From contig JAUQQC010000005.1 of the NCBI GenBank assembly GCA_030550025.1, positions 62,001 through 126,000 of the forward strand: 64,000 nucleotides of DNA. Direction: 5' to 3'. Below are positions 17,460 to 26,138 of the stretch, in pieces (position 1 is the stretch's first letter; each line of letters begins with the position of its first letter). The position numbers and the translations under genes are program-made. Below the pieces are notes generated by a model. That model saw only the letters and a list, made by a program, of their open reading frames with translations, was not told the DNA's origin and ran no database searches. Source of the DNA: Acidobacteriota bacterium. Its GTDB lineage: Bacteria; Acidobacteriota; Blastocatellia; HR10.

Positions 17460-19732
17460 AGGCAGCGCTGCTCATCCTGGCGCTCGCGTCTCACGTTCCA
17501 GGCGGGAGCGGAAGGTCTTTCCCCCCGCCGTTGCAGGGGCCGCTGGAAGCTGTTCGCGCTCTGATCGAGCGAGGGGAATTGGAGGAGGCGGCCCGACGCC
17601 TTCAGGACCTGAGCGCGGCGCATCCGCGCGATCCAGAGGTTGCACGCTTGCTCGGTGAAGTGCGCCGCCGACAAGGACGGTGGGATGACGCGCTCGCGCA
17701 CTATCGAGCCGTGTTGGCCATCGTTCCGCAGGACATCGAGGCGATGTTTTGGATCGCGACGCTGTACCGATGGAAGGGAGCCTTGGAGGAATCGCTCGCC
17801 GCCTACGGGCGCGTTCTGGCTCAGGCACCACAGCATGTGGATGCGCTTGTTGGGCGGGCGCGCGTTTTTCTACAGATGGGACGGCTGACCGAAGCGGAAA
17901 CCGATGTGCGCGCGGCGCTCGCCGCCGCGCCGCAGAGCGAGGAAGCCATCGAACTATGGCTCCAGTTGCTCATGCGCGCCCGACGATTTCCAGAGGCCGA
18001 AGCGTGGATTGGCGCGCGCCCGGATATGCCCGGGCGAGACCGCTGGCTCGGGGATCTCTACGCCGCCCAAGGGCGAATGTCCGAAGCCATCGCCGCCTAC
18101 ACGCGCGCGCTCACGGCGACGCCTCAAGAGCCCGCCGTGCTTCGCGCTCTGGCCGACGCGTATCGCCGATCGGGAAAGCTCGAACGCGCCTTAGCTCTCT
18201 ACCGGCAACTCACGCGGCTCCAACCGCAGGAGCCGGAGAACTATTTTTGGATCGGGACGATCTCGCGATGGCGCGGAGACGTGCGCGCCGCGGAAGCGGC
18301 CTTTCGAGAAGCCCTGCGTCGAGAACCGCGACATCTGGAGGTCCTGATCGGGCTCGCACGCCTCGCCCTCGCCCAAGAGGATTTCCTGTCGGCCGCGTTG
18401 TGGTTGGAACAAGCGCGCGCGCTCGATCCGAATCACCCCGAAGTCGCTGTGCTGTGGGGCCAACTCTTAGAGCGACGCGGTCAGCGGCGAGAAGCGCTGC
18501 GGGAATATCGGCGAGCGCTCCAGCGCGATCCCCAAGATGAGGCGGCGTCGGCGGGATATTGGCGACTGTGGCCCATCGTTCGTCCAACGCTCGAATTGAC
18601 CTACGAACGGAACGAGACCGAAGTCTTGGAGGGACGCGCTGACCGCGCGTTCGACATCCCGGTGACGCGCATTCGGTATCGCCTCCAGCAGGCGACGGCG
18701 CGCACCCGCTATCCCCTCGGCGAGACCTGGGCGCTGCAGGGAATGCTTCGCGCCAGTCGGGATCAAGTCGCAAACCGTTCGGGGGGCTTCACGATCTACG
18801 ACTTCACCCTTCTCACGCCCGCTCTTGGTCTGGAAGGGACCTTCACCCCACGTTGGTCGTTCACGGGAGAGATCGGGGCCACCCTCTTTCAAAGCAATGC
18901 CGCAGATTCGGTGCCGGAGAAGACCTTCCTTCGCTCCGAAGCGAACTTTGAATATCGCGGGCCGACCGATCACCTGGCGTTCGGCTTCCGACGGAGCCCA
19001 TTCCTGGGTCGGAGCTTCGCCGCCGACGTTCGATTCGGGATCTTCCTCGAGAATCGCATTCAAGCGCTGTACGATCGGCGTCTCTCCTCCACTCTCTCGG
19101 CGCGGGCCGACTACGCCTTCGCTCACTACTCGGATGGGAATCGAACGCACGCGGTCGGAGCCTTTGTGCGCTATGCCGACGCGCGAAAGGAAGGGGTCAT
19201 CGGATACCGCCTGATGCCGCTGCAGGCGCGCTTTTTGACGCCAGAGAACACGCTCGACTTCCTTCGGATCCACGAAGCTTTCTTCGCCGGGCGGTGGGAG
19301 CCACATGCGGAGGTCGCGCTGCGCGCCGAGGCCGCGCGGGCGTGGTATCAAGATCGGAACTGGCAGTGGCGCGCCCGCGCGTTGTTGGGGTATCGGCCGC
19401 ATGCCCTGCGCGTGCTGGAGTTCGGCGCCTCGTATTTTCGAGATTGGTATGCCCGCGATGCGCTCCGGTATAACACGCTCACGATCCGAAGCGTCATGCC
19501 GTATCTAGCGCTCAGGGACGAAGCGCGCCCGCGTTGGTCCTATGAGCTTCGCTATGGGTATGCGTGGCTCTCCGATGAGGCCACGGCTCGCTATTGGGCG
19601 CACGAGGCTCTTGGCCGGTTCGCCGTGTGGATCGGCACCCGACTGCGCCTGGGGGGAGAGGGACGCTACTGGCGCGACACGCTCACACAACGGACCTGGC
19701 GCGCGCTCGTCTTCGTGCAATGGGTCTTTTGA
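17456..19732 (+). CDS. TPR protein with C-terminal outer-membrane beta-barrel
   Basis: Signal-peptide-like N terminus (KAALLILALASHVPGG), then about ten tetratricopeptide repeats (residues 25-370) with the usual A-x-x-x-Y/L pattern, then about 380 residues of alternating aromatic and polar residues typical of beta-strands, ending in FVQWVF with a C-terminal Phe as in BAM substrates. The layout matches periplasmic-TPR plus barrel exporters of the BcsC/PgaA/YaiO kind, which guide polysaccharide across the outer membrane. A GGAGG Shine-Dalgarno sequence and ATGA overlap tie it to the GT-C gene upstream. The next gene starts inside its stop (TGATG). Export of the product made by the neighbouring transferases is inference. 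Confidence 0.8.
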   Translation: MKAALLILALASHVPGGSGRSFPPPLQGPLEAVRALIERGELEEAARRLQDLSAAHPRDPEVARLLGEVRRRQGRWDDALAHYRAVLAIVPQDIEAMFWIATLYRWKGALEESLAAYGRVLAQAPQHVDALVGRARVFLQMGRLTEAETDVRAALAAAPQSEEAIELWLQLLMRARRFPEAEAWIGARPDMPGRDRWLGDLYAAQGRMSEAIAAYTRALTATPQEPAVLRALADAYRRSGKLERALALYRQLTRLQPQEPENYFWIGTISRWRGDVRAAEAAFREALRREPRHLEVLIGLARLALAQEDFLSAALWLEQARALDPNHPEVAVLWGQLLERRGQRREALREYRRALQRDPQDEAASAGYWRLWPIVRPTLELTYERNETEVLEGRADRAFDIPVTRIRYRLQQATARTRYPLGETWALQGMLRASRDQVANRSGGFTIYDFTLLTPALGLEGTFTPRWSFTGEIGATLFQSNAADSVPEKTFLRSEANFEYRGPTDHLAFGFRRSPFLGRSFAADVRFGIFLENRIQALYDRRLSSTLSARADYAFAHYSDGNRTHAVGAFVRYADARKEGVIGYRLMPLQARFLTPENTLDFLRIHEAFFAGRWEPHAEVALRAEAARAWYQDRNWQWRARALLGYRPHALRVLEFGASYFRDWYARDALRYNTLTIRSVMPYLALRDEARPRWSYELRYGYAWLSDEATARYWAHEALGRFAVWIGTRLRLGGEGRYWRDTLTQRTWRALVFVQWVF

Positions 19733-20610
19733 TGGGAGAGACGTTGCGTTTGTTGGTGCGCTCACTTCGTCCGCGCCACTGGACGAAGAATCTGATCCTG
19801 CTGGCGCCACTGGTCTTCTCACGGCATCTGCTGGAGCCGGATCGCGCGCTTCGCGCCGCGTCGGCCTTCGGACTTTTCTGTCTCCTCTCCGGCGGCGTGT
19901 ACGTATTCAACGACCTGCGCGATATCGAACGGGATCGCCTCCATCCGGCGAAGGCGCGGCGACCGCTCGCGTCCGGAGCGCTCTCCCCGCGTCTGGCTTG
20001 GCGATTCGGCGCGCTCTTACTCCTTAGCGCGCTCGTGCTCTCATTCCGGCTCGGCACCGGCTTCGGATTCGCCGCTCTGGCCTACGTGGCGCTGCAGGTC
20101 GTCTACTCGCTCTGGATGAAGACGATCGTCATCCTCGACGTCTTCGCCATCGCCGGAGGCTTCGTCCTCCGCGCCGTCGCCGGTGGAGAAGCCATCGCCG
20201 TCCCGCTCTCCCCCTGGTTCTTCATCTGCACGCTGCTACTGGCGCTCTTCCTGGGCTTGAGCAAGCGCCGGCATGAATTGCTGCTGCTTGAGCACTCGGC
20301 CGCCGAGCACCGGATGAGCTTGGCCATGTATAACCCCCTCCTTCTGGATCAGATGATCGCGCTGGTGACAGCGGCCACGATCGTCACCTACGCCCTCTAT
20401 ACGCTCTCGGCGGAGACGATCGCACGACTCCACACTGACGCGCTGAAGTACACAGTCCCGGTGGTCCTGTACGGGATCTTCCGCTACCTTTACCTCGTGT
20501 ACCAAAAAGGGGAAGGCGGGAATCCGGAGACGCTGCTGCTCGTGGATCGTCCCTTGCTCGCGGCCGTCCTTCTGTACGGCGTGATGGTCATTTGGATTCT
20601 CTACCGATAG
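19732..20610 (+). CDS. UbiA-family prenyltransferase, DPPR-synthase-like
   Basis: A 292-residue membrane protein with eight to nine helices and both UbiA aspartate motifs: NDLRDIERDRLHP in the first half and the later SLWMKTIVILDVFAIAGG region. The sequence RPRHWTKNLILLAPL and the NDLRDIERDRLHPAKARRPL block resemble 5-phosphoribosyl-1-diphosphate:decaprenyl-phosphate phosphoribosyltransferases, which make polyprenyl-phosphoryl-5-phosphoribose, the precursor of arabinose or ribose donors. The track ORF starts at 19594 inside the preceding gene. The ATG at 19732 forms a TGATG overlap with its stop and gives the family N terminus. In this context it would supply a lipid-linked pentose for the glycan. 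No DprE1/DprE2 homologue is in the window. Confidence 0.85.
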   Translation: MGETLRLLVRSLRPRHWTKNLILLAPLVFSRHLLEPDRALRAASAFGLFCLLSGGVYVFNDLRDIERDRLHPAKARRPLASGALSPRLAWRFGALLLLSALVLSFRLGTGFGFAALAYVALQVVYSLWMKTIVILDVFAIAGGFVLRAVAGGEAIAVPLSPWFFICTLLLALFLGLSKRRHELLLLEHSAAEHRMSLAMYNPLLLDQMIALVTAATIVTYALYTLSAETIARLHTDALKYTVPVVLYGIFRYLYLVYQKGEGGNPETLLLVDRPLLAAVLLYGVMVIWILYR

Positions 20611-20631
20611 GAAGATTTCGGAGAGCGGCAC

Positions 20632-22194
20632 ATGCTTGTCCGAGTCCTCATCATCGCTCAGCTTTTCATCATCGGCTACACGCTGCTCCACAACACGGTG
20701 AATCTCCTCCTCATGGTCATCGCATTCTGGCGCATTCGTTTCCTTCTCCGGGAGCGATCCGTGCTCGATCCGGAGTTCGCTCACGCCTCCCCCTATACGC
20801 CGCCGGTCTCGCTCATCGTGCCGGCGTACAATGAAGAGCAGACGATCGTCGAATCCGTGCGCGCACTGTTGCGCTTGCGGTATCCGCGCCTGGAGATCAT
20901 CATCGTCAACGATGGTTCAACCGACCGCACGCGAGAGGTGCTGCAAGAGGCTTTCGCCCTCGTGCGCCGGGATCTCCCCCATCACGCGCCGCTCAAGACG
21001 GCGCCCATTAAAGGGCTCTACGAAGCCGGCGGTGAGAAACCCGCGCACGTCCAGCGGCTCGTCCTCGTGGAGAAGGAGAAGGGTGGCAAAGCCGACGCGC
21101 TCAACGCGGGGATCAACGTAGCACTCGCCCCATATGTCTGCACGGTGGATGCGGACTCGCTCATCGATGAGAACGCCCTTATTCAGCTCGTCTCGGCGCT
21201 GCAAAAAGCTCCGGAGAAGATCCTCGCCATCGGCGGACAGGTGAGCATCGCGAACGGACGCTTAATGGGACCGGGCCGCGTGCGTTCGACCGAGTTGCCG
21301 AAACGCGCCCTTGTGCTCTTTCAATTCATCGAGTACCTTCGATCGTTCACGATGGGGCGAACGGCGCTGGCAGCGCTCCGGGCGCTCCTCATCCTCTCAG
21401 GCGTGTTCGCCCTCTACCGCAAGGATGTGCTCATTCGCGTCGGCGGCTTTCTCTCGGAGAACATGCGGACTCGACTCGGGCGCGAATACACGCGCGAAGC
21501 GCGACAGACGGTCACTGAGGACCTGGAGATCATCCTGAGACTCCTCCGCTATGTGTATGACAAAGGGCTCAAGGGGCATGTGGAATTCCTTCCCTATCCG
21601 ATCGCTTGGACCGAGGTGCCCGAGACGCTCGCCGATCTGCGGAAACAACGGAAGCGGTGGTATCGTGGGCTCGTCGAAAACCTCCTCATCTTCTACCGCG
21701 ATATGCTCTTCAATCGGCGCTACGGTCGGACGGGACTCCTGGCCATGCCACATCAGGTGCTATTTGAGATCTTCGGTCCGGTGATCGAGTTGAGCGGCTA
21801 TCTGATCCTCCTCGTTTGCCTCCCGCTGGGCCTGTTGAGCGTCGAATATGCCGTGCTCTTCTTCATCTCGGCCGTCCTTTATGGCATCTTCGTCTCCATC
21901 TCAGCGATCCTCTTTGGGATTTGGTCGGAAGCTGCTTACCGCTCCTCCGGATACCACTCGCTGTTCACCTATAGCACGAGGGAGACGTTGAAACTCCTGC
22001 TCTTCACCATCCTCTCGCACCTGGGGTATCGTCAATTGATCATCGCCTGGCAGGTAGGAACGCTCATGGATATGTTGCTCGGTCGCGCCCCCACGTGGGA
22101 GAAGATTCGCCGGCGAGGCTTCTCTCCCGCGGTGTCCGAGTGGCCCATCCGCGAGCGAGAGGCCACAACGTCCAATCCCCTCATGAAGAGCTGA
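20632..22194 (+). CDS. processive family-2 glycosyltransferase, membrane-bound
   Basis: A 520-residue GT2 enzyme resembling poly-N-acetylglucosamine synthase PgaC and related polysaccharide synthases. An N-terminal helix (IIAQLFIIGYTLLHNTVNLL) is followed by the catalytic domain with VSLIVPAYNEEQTI, the aspartates of VNDGSTDRT and VDADSLI, the TEDLEI base region, and the QRKRW product-binding motif. Several membrane helices follow, which in this family form the translocation channel. GGAG lies eight bases before the ATG. It is the last gene of the chain that began with the hybrid kinase; a hairpin follows directly. Substrate is not readable. It probably polymerises the exported glycan. Confidence 0.88.
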   Translation: MLVRVLIIAQLFIIGYTLLHNTVNLLLMVIAFWRIRFLLRERSVLDPEFAHASPYTPPVSLIVPAYNEEQTIVESVRALLRLRYPRLEIIIVNDGSTDRTREVLQEAFALVRRDLPHHAPLKTAPIKGLYEAGGEKPAHVQRLVLVEKEKGGKADALNAGINVALAPYVCTVDADSLIDENALIQLVSALQKAPEKILAIGGQVSIANGRLMGPGRVRSTELPKRALVLFQFIEYLRSFTMGRTALAALRALLILSGVFALYRKDVLIRVGGFLSENMRTRLGREYTREARQTVTEDLEIILRLLRYVYDKGLKGHVEFLPYPIAWTEVPETLADLRKQRKRWYRGLVENLLIFYRDMLFNRRYGRTGLLAMPHQVLFEIFGPVIELSGYLILLVCLPLGLLSVEYAVLFFISAVLYGIFVSISAILFGIWSEAAYRSSGYHSLFTYSTRETLKLLLFTILSHLGYRQLIIAWQVGTLMDMLLGRAPTWEKIRRRGFSPAVSEWPIREREATTSNPLMKS

Positions 22195-22197
22195 AAG

Positions 22198-22217
22198 CGC
22201 GCCGGGTGCTCGGCGCG
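22198..22217 (-). terminator. hairpin between GT2 gene and rnpB
   Basis: A perfect 7-bp stem CGCGCCG/CGGCGCG with a 6-base loop lies between the convergent GT2 gene and rnpB. Read on the minus strand it is followed by CTTTCAGCTCTT, a weak pyrimidine tract, so it most likely terminates rnpB. It may also act on the plus-strand operon. Confidence 0.5.
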
Positions 22218-22245
22218 AGGGATCAGCGGGGGCACAATCGTTACC

Positions 22246-22694
<449 letters not shown>

Positions 22695-22700
22695 GAAGAC

Positions 22701-22706
22701 ATTATA
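22701..22706 (-). promoter_or_regulatory. -10 box of rnpB
   Basis: A TATAAT on the minus strand ends six bases before the 5' end of the RNase P RNA as defined by helix P1, the expected spacing to a transcription start. The -35 region 17 bases upstream (TTCCCT) is poor. Confidence 0.65.
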
Positions 22707-22796
22707 TCCCTCGCTCCAGAGAAAGGGAACCGACCGCACCAAAGGATGAAGAAAAATTAATCCGCCCAACCGTACCACTCGCCCTGGCAGTCGGTG

Positions 22797-22802
22797 TATA
22801 AT
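22797..22802 (+). promoter_or_regulatory. -10 box of M48 peptidase gene
   Basis: A perfect TATAAT lies 35 bases before the ATG at 22838. A start about seven bases downstream gives a leader of about 30 bases with AAGGAG in it. No clear -35 element is seen. Confidence 0.45.
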
Positions 22803-22837
22803 TCATCGCGGTAGGAGATGGGACAAGGAGCGCACGT

Positions 22838-23926
22838 ATGAACATCAAGCGTTGGAAGAAAGCAGCTCTCGGAGTGATCGCGCTTGGGCTCCTCGCCGGC
22901 CCTTCGGCCTGGAGCCAATCGTCCCAAAAGGCGACCAAGCCCCTCAGCCCGAACGAAGATCCACGCCTCATCGGCAAGCGCGACATCAACCGGCGGCAGT
23001 GGAATTTCTACAGCCTCGAACGCGAAGTGCAACTAGGACGGCAACTGGCGGCCGAAGTCGATCGGTACATGCAAATCCTGGATGATCCGATCATCAGCGA
23101 GTACATCAATCGCGTCGGTCAAAACCTCGTTCTCCATTCCGATGCGAAGGTCCCTTTCACGATCAAAGTCATCGTCTCGGACGAAGTGAATGCGTTCGCG
23201 CTTCCGGGAGGCTTCTTCTATGTGAACACGGGACTCATTGCTGCCGCCGATAACGAGGCGGAGTTGGCGGGCGTGATGGCCCATGAGATCGCGCACGTTG
23301 CGGCGCGGCATGCTTTGGAGAACTTCACGAAGGCGCAGCTTCTGAACTTCCTGCAAATCCCGCTCATCATCTTCACCGGAGGAGGGTATTACGGCCTCGG
23401 TCAACTCATCATGATGGGTTCGGATCTGGGCATCTACGCCGCTTTCTTCAAGTTCAGTCGGGGAGCGGAGAAGGAAGCCGATCTGCTTGGCGCTCAATAC
23501 CTCTGGGCGGCGGGATACGATCCGAACGGACTGCTCACCTTCTTCGAGAAGATCAACGCGATGCAGAAGACGCGCCCAGGCGGCATCTCCAAGCTCTTCA
23601 TGTCGCATCCGCCGACGCCCGATCGCATCGCGGTCGTGAGGGATCTGATCGCGCGTTTCCCCGAGCGAGAGGAGTACATCATCACCACGTCCGAATTCGA
23701 CAAAGTCAAAGAGCGGCTCATTCGGCTTCAGGGGCTGCATCGTCGCTTGGATGAGAAGCGAGTGCCGGGGAGCGCCCCCGAGGAGCGTGGCCGACCGACC
23801 CTGAAGCGCCGTCCGCAAGGTCAAGAGCCACCCCAGGAGCAAGGAGAGGAGAAGACGGGAGCGGAATCCACCGAGAAGTCGCCCGCCCCGCAGGAGAAGC
23901 CCACCTTGAGGCGGCGGAATCCGTGA
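22838..23926 (+). CDS. M48-family metallopeptidase, exported
   Basis: Zinc endopeptidase of the BepA/HtpX-like M48 group, probably periplasmic. A signal peptide (residues 1-27, LGVIALGLLAGPSAWSQ) is followed by the peptidase domain with the zinc motif VMAHEIAHVAARH and the third ligand Glu in AEKEADLLGAQY. NAFALPGGFFYVNTGL is the usual strand before the active site. The Pro/Glu/Lys-rich C-terminal tail (from about residue 305) looks disordered. No TPR domain follows, unlike E. coli BepA. AAGGAG precedes the start. Relatives work in outer-membrane protein quality control; the exact role here is unknown. Confidence 0.9.
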   Translation: MNIKRWKKAALGVIALGLLAGPSAWSQSSQKATKPLSPNEDPRLIGKRDINRRQWNFYSLEREVQLGRQLAAEVDRYMQILDDPIISEYINRVGQNLVLHSDAKVPFTIKVIVSDEVNAFALPGGFFYVNTGLIAAADNEAELAGVMAHEIAHVAARHALENFTKAQLLNFLQIPLIIFTGGGYYGLGQLIMMGSDLGIYAAFFKFSRGAEKEADLLGAQYLWAAGYDPNGLLTFFEKINAMQKTRPGGISKLFMSHPPTPDRIAVVRDLIARFPEREEYIITTSEFDKVKERLIRLQGLHRRLDEKRVPGSAPEERGRPTLKRRPQGQEPPQEQGEEKTGAESTEKSPAPQEKPTLRRRNP

Positions 23927-23979
23927 TCCTCGGCCGCGGAATCCATGTCCTGCGGCACGAGCTTCGCGAACGAAGACGA

Positions 23980-25284
23980 TCACGCGCGCGCCCCATCAGA
24001 GGATTGTGCGAGGCGCCCGAGCAAGATCCACGTCGCGAGGGCGCCACACCCACTCACCAGAAGAAGAGGGATCACCATTCCTGCGCCCCGAAGCACAATG
24101 ACCGAGATCGCCCAGAGGAAGCCCGCCAAGCGGAGATCGGGTTCGACCCGAAGAGGAACCGCAGGCTCACCGCCTTCGAACCACCAGCGGCCCGGCACGC
24201 AGGCCGCGATCACTTCTCTTCCGACGAGTCCGACGGCTGCCGTCTCCCCTTGGCTCGCCCACAGAGCGAGGTGCTCAATCCCTCGAATCACGAACCCGAT
24301 TCCCATCTGAATGAGCACCCCCAGCCCTCCCCCTATCGCCAGGGCCAAAAAGAGGTATCCCACAGCGCGTTTCCCATCACGGGTAAAGAGCAAATAAAGC
24401 CGATAGAGTGTTTGCGAGAACGTCCCTCCATCGGTCATGGCCAAGGCCGGTCCGTAGACGAGAGCTGCCAGCGCCCCCAAACCCGCGAGCATGACCCCGA
24501 GCACTAACAGGAATTGCGGGATGAAAAGGAGCGCCCATAGCAAGCGCCCCCTCGCTCCAGTCCGCGCGAGTATCCCGAGGGCCAGCAGGAGCAAGACTCC
24601 GACGCCGGCGATCCCAGCAAAGAACATCGCCGGACCGACGACAGCCGGAAGCCGCCGAAGGACCCCCGAAGCTGGCCCCCATGGGAGCCGAAGACGCACC
24701 TTGACTTCGGCGATCAATGAAGCGGCGAGAACCGCCGAGGTCAGAGCGAACATCATGATGAACGCTCCCCATCCACCGATGCGCCACGCTACGGCCAATC
24801 TCGGAGATTCCGCTGTGACATACGCGAGCAGATGGAAGATGGCGAAGAGCATCCATCCGAGGATCGTCCCCATTCCGTACCACAGGATCCGCCGACGATC
24901 GAAGAGGAACCGCAACGCGGCGCTCGCGTCGGCCAGCGTCATCGGGGGAATCACCTGCGCTTCGGCGACCGAGACGACGTTCTCGGCAACTTTCCCCTCT
25001 TCGCCCGAGAGTACCCATTCGGACGGCGCCGAAGTCGCGCGCTCCCAGCCCTCGTCAGGAGGCTCAACCAACCGTTCACGAGTCCGCTTCACCGCTTCTT
25101 CCTCGCCGCGCGACGATTCCGCGACGGGGACTTCTTCCTCTGCAGGCGAGGGAGATTCGACCGACGGAATGATCGCGTGCGAGGCCAGAAGCCGATCAAG
25201 CGCGGATGCGCCGCAGCTCGGGCAGGAATGCGCGTTTTCAGGCAAGGGAATGCCGCATTCCGAGCAGCACTGCACCATACTCAC
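23980..25284 (-). CDS. zinc-ribbon multi-pass membrane protein
   Basis: No named family recognised. The 434-residue product begins with a C4 zinc ribbon (CCSECGIPLPENAHSCPSCG), followed by a Glu-rich, low-complexity linker (residues 35-110) and then about seven to eight membrane helices, including a glycine/alanine-rich stretch (GIGFVIRGIEHLALWASQGE). The start overlaps the stop of the DUF350 gene by four bases (ATGA), so the two are co-translated. The architecture of ribbon, linker and helices is repeated in the separate gene at 27437-28264. Confidence 0.8.
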   Translation of the reverse strand: MSMVQCCSECGIPLPENAHSCPSCGASALDRLLASHAIIPSVESPSPAEEEVPVAESSRGEEEAVKRTRERLVEPPDEGWERATSAPSEWVLSGEEGKVAENVVSVAEAQVIPPMTLADASAALRFLFDRRRILWYGMGTILGWMLFAIFHLLAYVTAESPRLAVAWRIGGWGAFIMMFALTSAVLAASLIAEVKVRLRLPWGPASGVLRRLPAVVGPAMFFAGIAGVGVLLLLALGILARTGARGRLLWALLFIPQFLLVLGVMLAGLGALAALVYGPALAMTDGGTFSQTLYRLYLLFTRDGKRAVGYLFLALAIGGGLGVLIQMGIGFVIRGIEHLALWASQGETAAVGLVGREVIAACVPGRWWFEGGEPAVPLRVEPDLRLAGFLWAISVIVLRGAGMVIPLLLVSGCGALATWILLGRLAQSSDGARA

Positions 25285-25553
25285 GAGACGGCGGCCGCGA
25301 TGATGATCGAAATCCCAATGATGATCCCGGCGACGACGATCCCGACCGCGACGTTCTTATCCTCCACCAACTCCTTCCCCAACGAGAACGGCGTGATGAG
25401 ATCGAAGATCAAATATCCGATGACCGAGAGGGCGATCCCTAAAAGCCCGTATGTCGCTGTCGAGACCAAGTCCCAGATGTTCAGTTTCTCCGCGATCCGC
25501 GAGGCCTGAACGGCCAACCCCACGAGCACTGCATGCGTCCCTACGATGTCCAT
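25281..25553 (-). CDS. DUF350-family small membrane protein
   Basis: About 90 residues with three hydrophobic segments, including the DUF350-like YGLLGIALSVIGYLIFDLITPF and the final VGIVVAGIIIGISIIIAAAV. DUF350 proteins (YjfL-like) occur in bacterial inner membranes, often as repeats of this two-helix unit; their function is not established. The ATG at 25553 has AAGGAG nine bases upstream and replaces the track GTG at 25589. It overlaps the zinc-ribbon membrane gene by four bases. Confidence 0.8.
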   Translation of the reverse strand: MDIVGTHAVLVGLAVQASRIAEKLNIWDLVSTATYGLLGIALSVIGYLIFDLITPFSLGKELVEDKNVAVGIVVAGIIIGISIIIAAAVS

Positions 25554-25752
25554 ATCCCCGCGCTCCTTCCCCGCGTCAGCGGAACTCACGTCCGGCCCAC
25601 AGGCGACAACACCTGCCTCTCTCGCCGCGAAAACCGCCCACCGAGGACCACCACGAAACCTCCCACGCGTGCGGCGAGGATCGCCCGCGCTGTGCCGATA
25701 TCCGCGATCAGCGCGACGTTCCTCTTTCGAGGAGAGCCTCGAAACCGGTCAC

Positions 25753-25980
25753 TTATCCTCGAGTGATGCTGATCTCTTCCTCCTTGCCGCGTGTGAAGAA
25801 CCAGATCAGAATGCACACCATGGCGATGATGACCAACGTGATCCACACCCACTGGCTCACGTGCCCTTCATCCGTCGGATTCGGCGCCGCCTTCCACTTG
25901 AAGAAGTACACCATGGAGAGGATGAGGCACACTGCAGTGACGATCCACAGGGCTGCATCTATGATCGCTTTCTTCCTCAT
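25753..25980 (-). CDS. 75-residue two-helix membrane protein
   Basis: The ATG at 25980 (MRKKAIIDAALWIVTAVCLIL) has a perfect AAGGAGG upstream, so the 26 extra residues in the track ORF are not used. The product has two membrane helices (about 8-26 and 44-64) joined by a hydrophilic loop (KAAPNPTDEGHVSQW) and a charged tail. No family recognised. It lies 163 bases upstream of the DUF350 gene on the same strand, so the three small membrane genes may form one unit. The stretch between them shows nothing further that I can identify. Confidence 0.7.
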   Translation of the reverse strand: MRKKAIIDAALWIVTAVCLILSMVYFFKWKAAPNPTDEGHVSQWVWITLVIIAMVCILIWFFTRGKEEEISITRG

Positions 25981-26138
25981 AAGCCCCCCTCCTTGCGCGA
26001 CTCCTTCTTTCCCAAAGATCGGAGAGAACGGGCGCAACACTGTGCGTCGGCCTCTCACGTTCTCTCCGGCGATCGCTTTGAGCGCATCGTCACCTGCTCA
26101 TATAAATCACCCTCCGCCAAGAAGGGCAAGAGGTCGCT

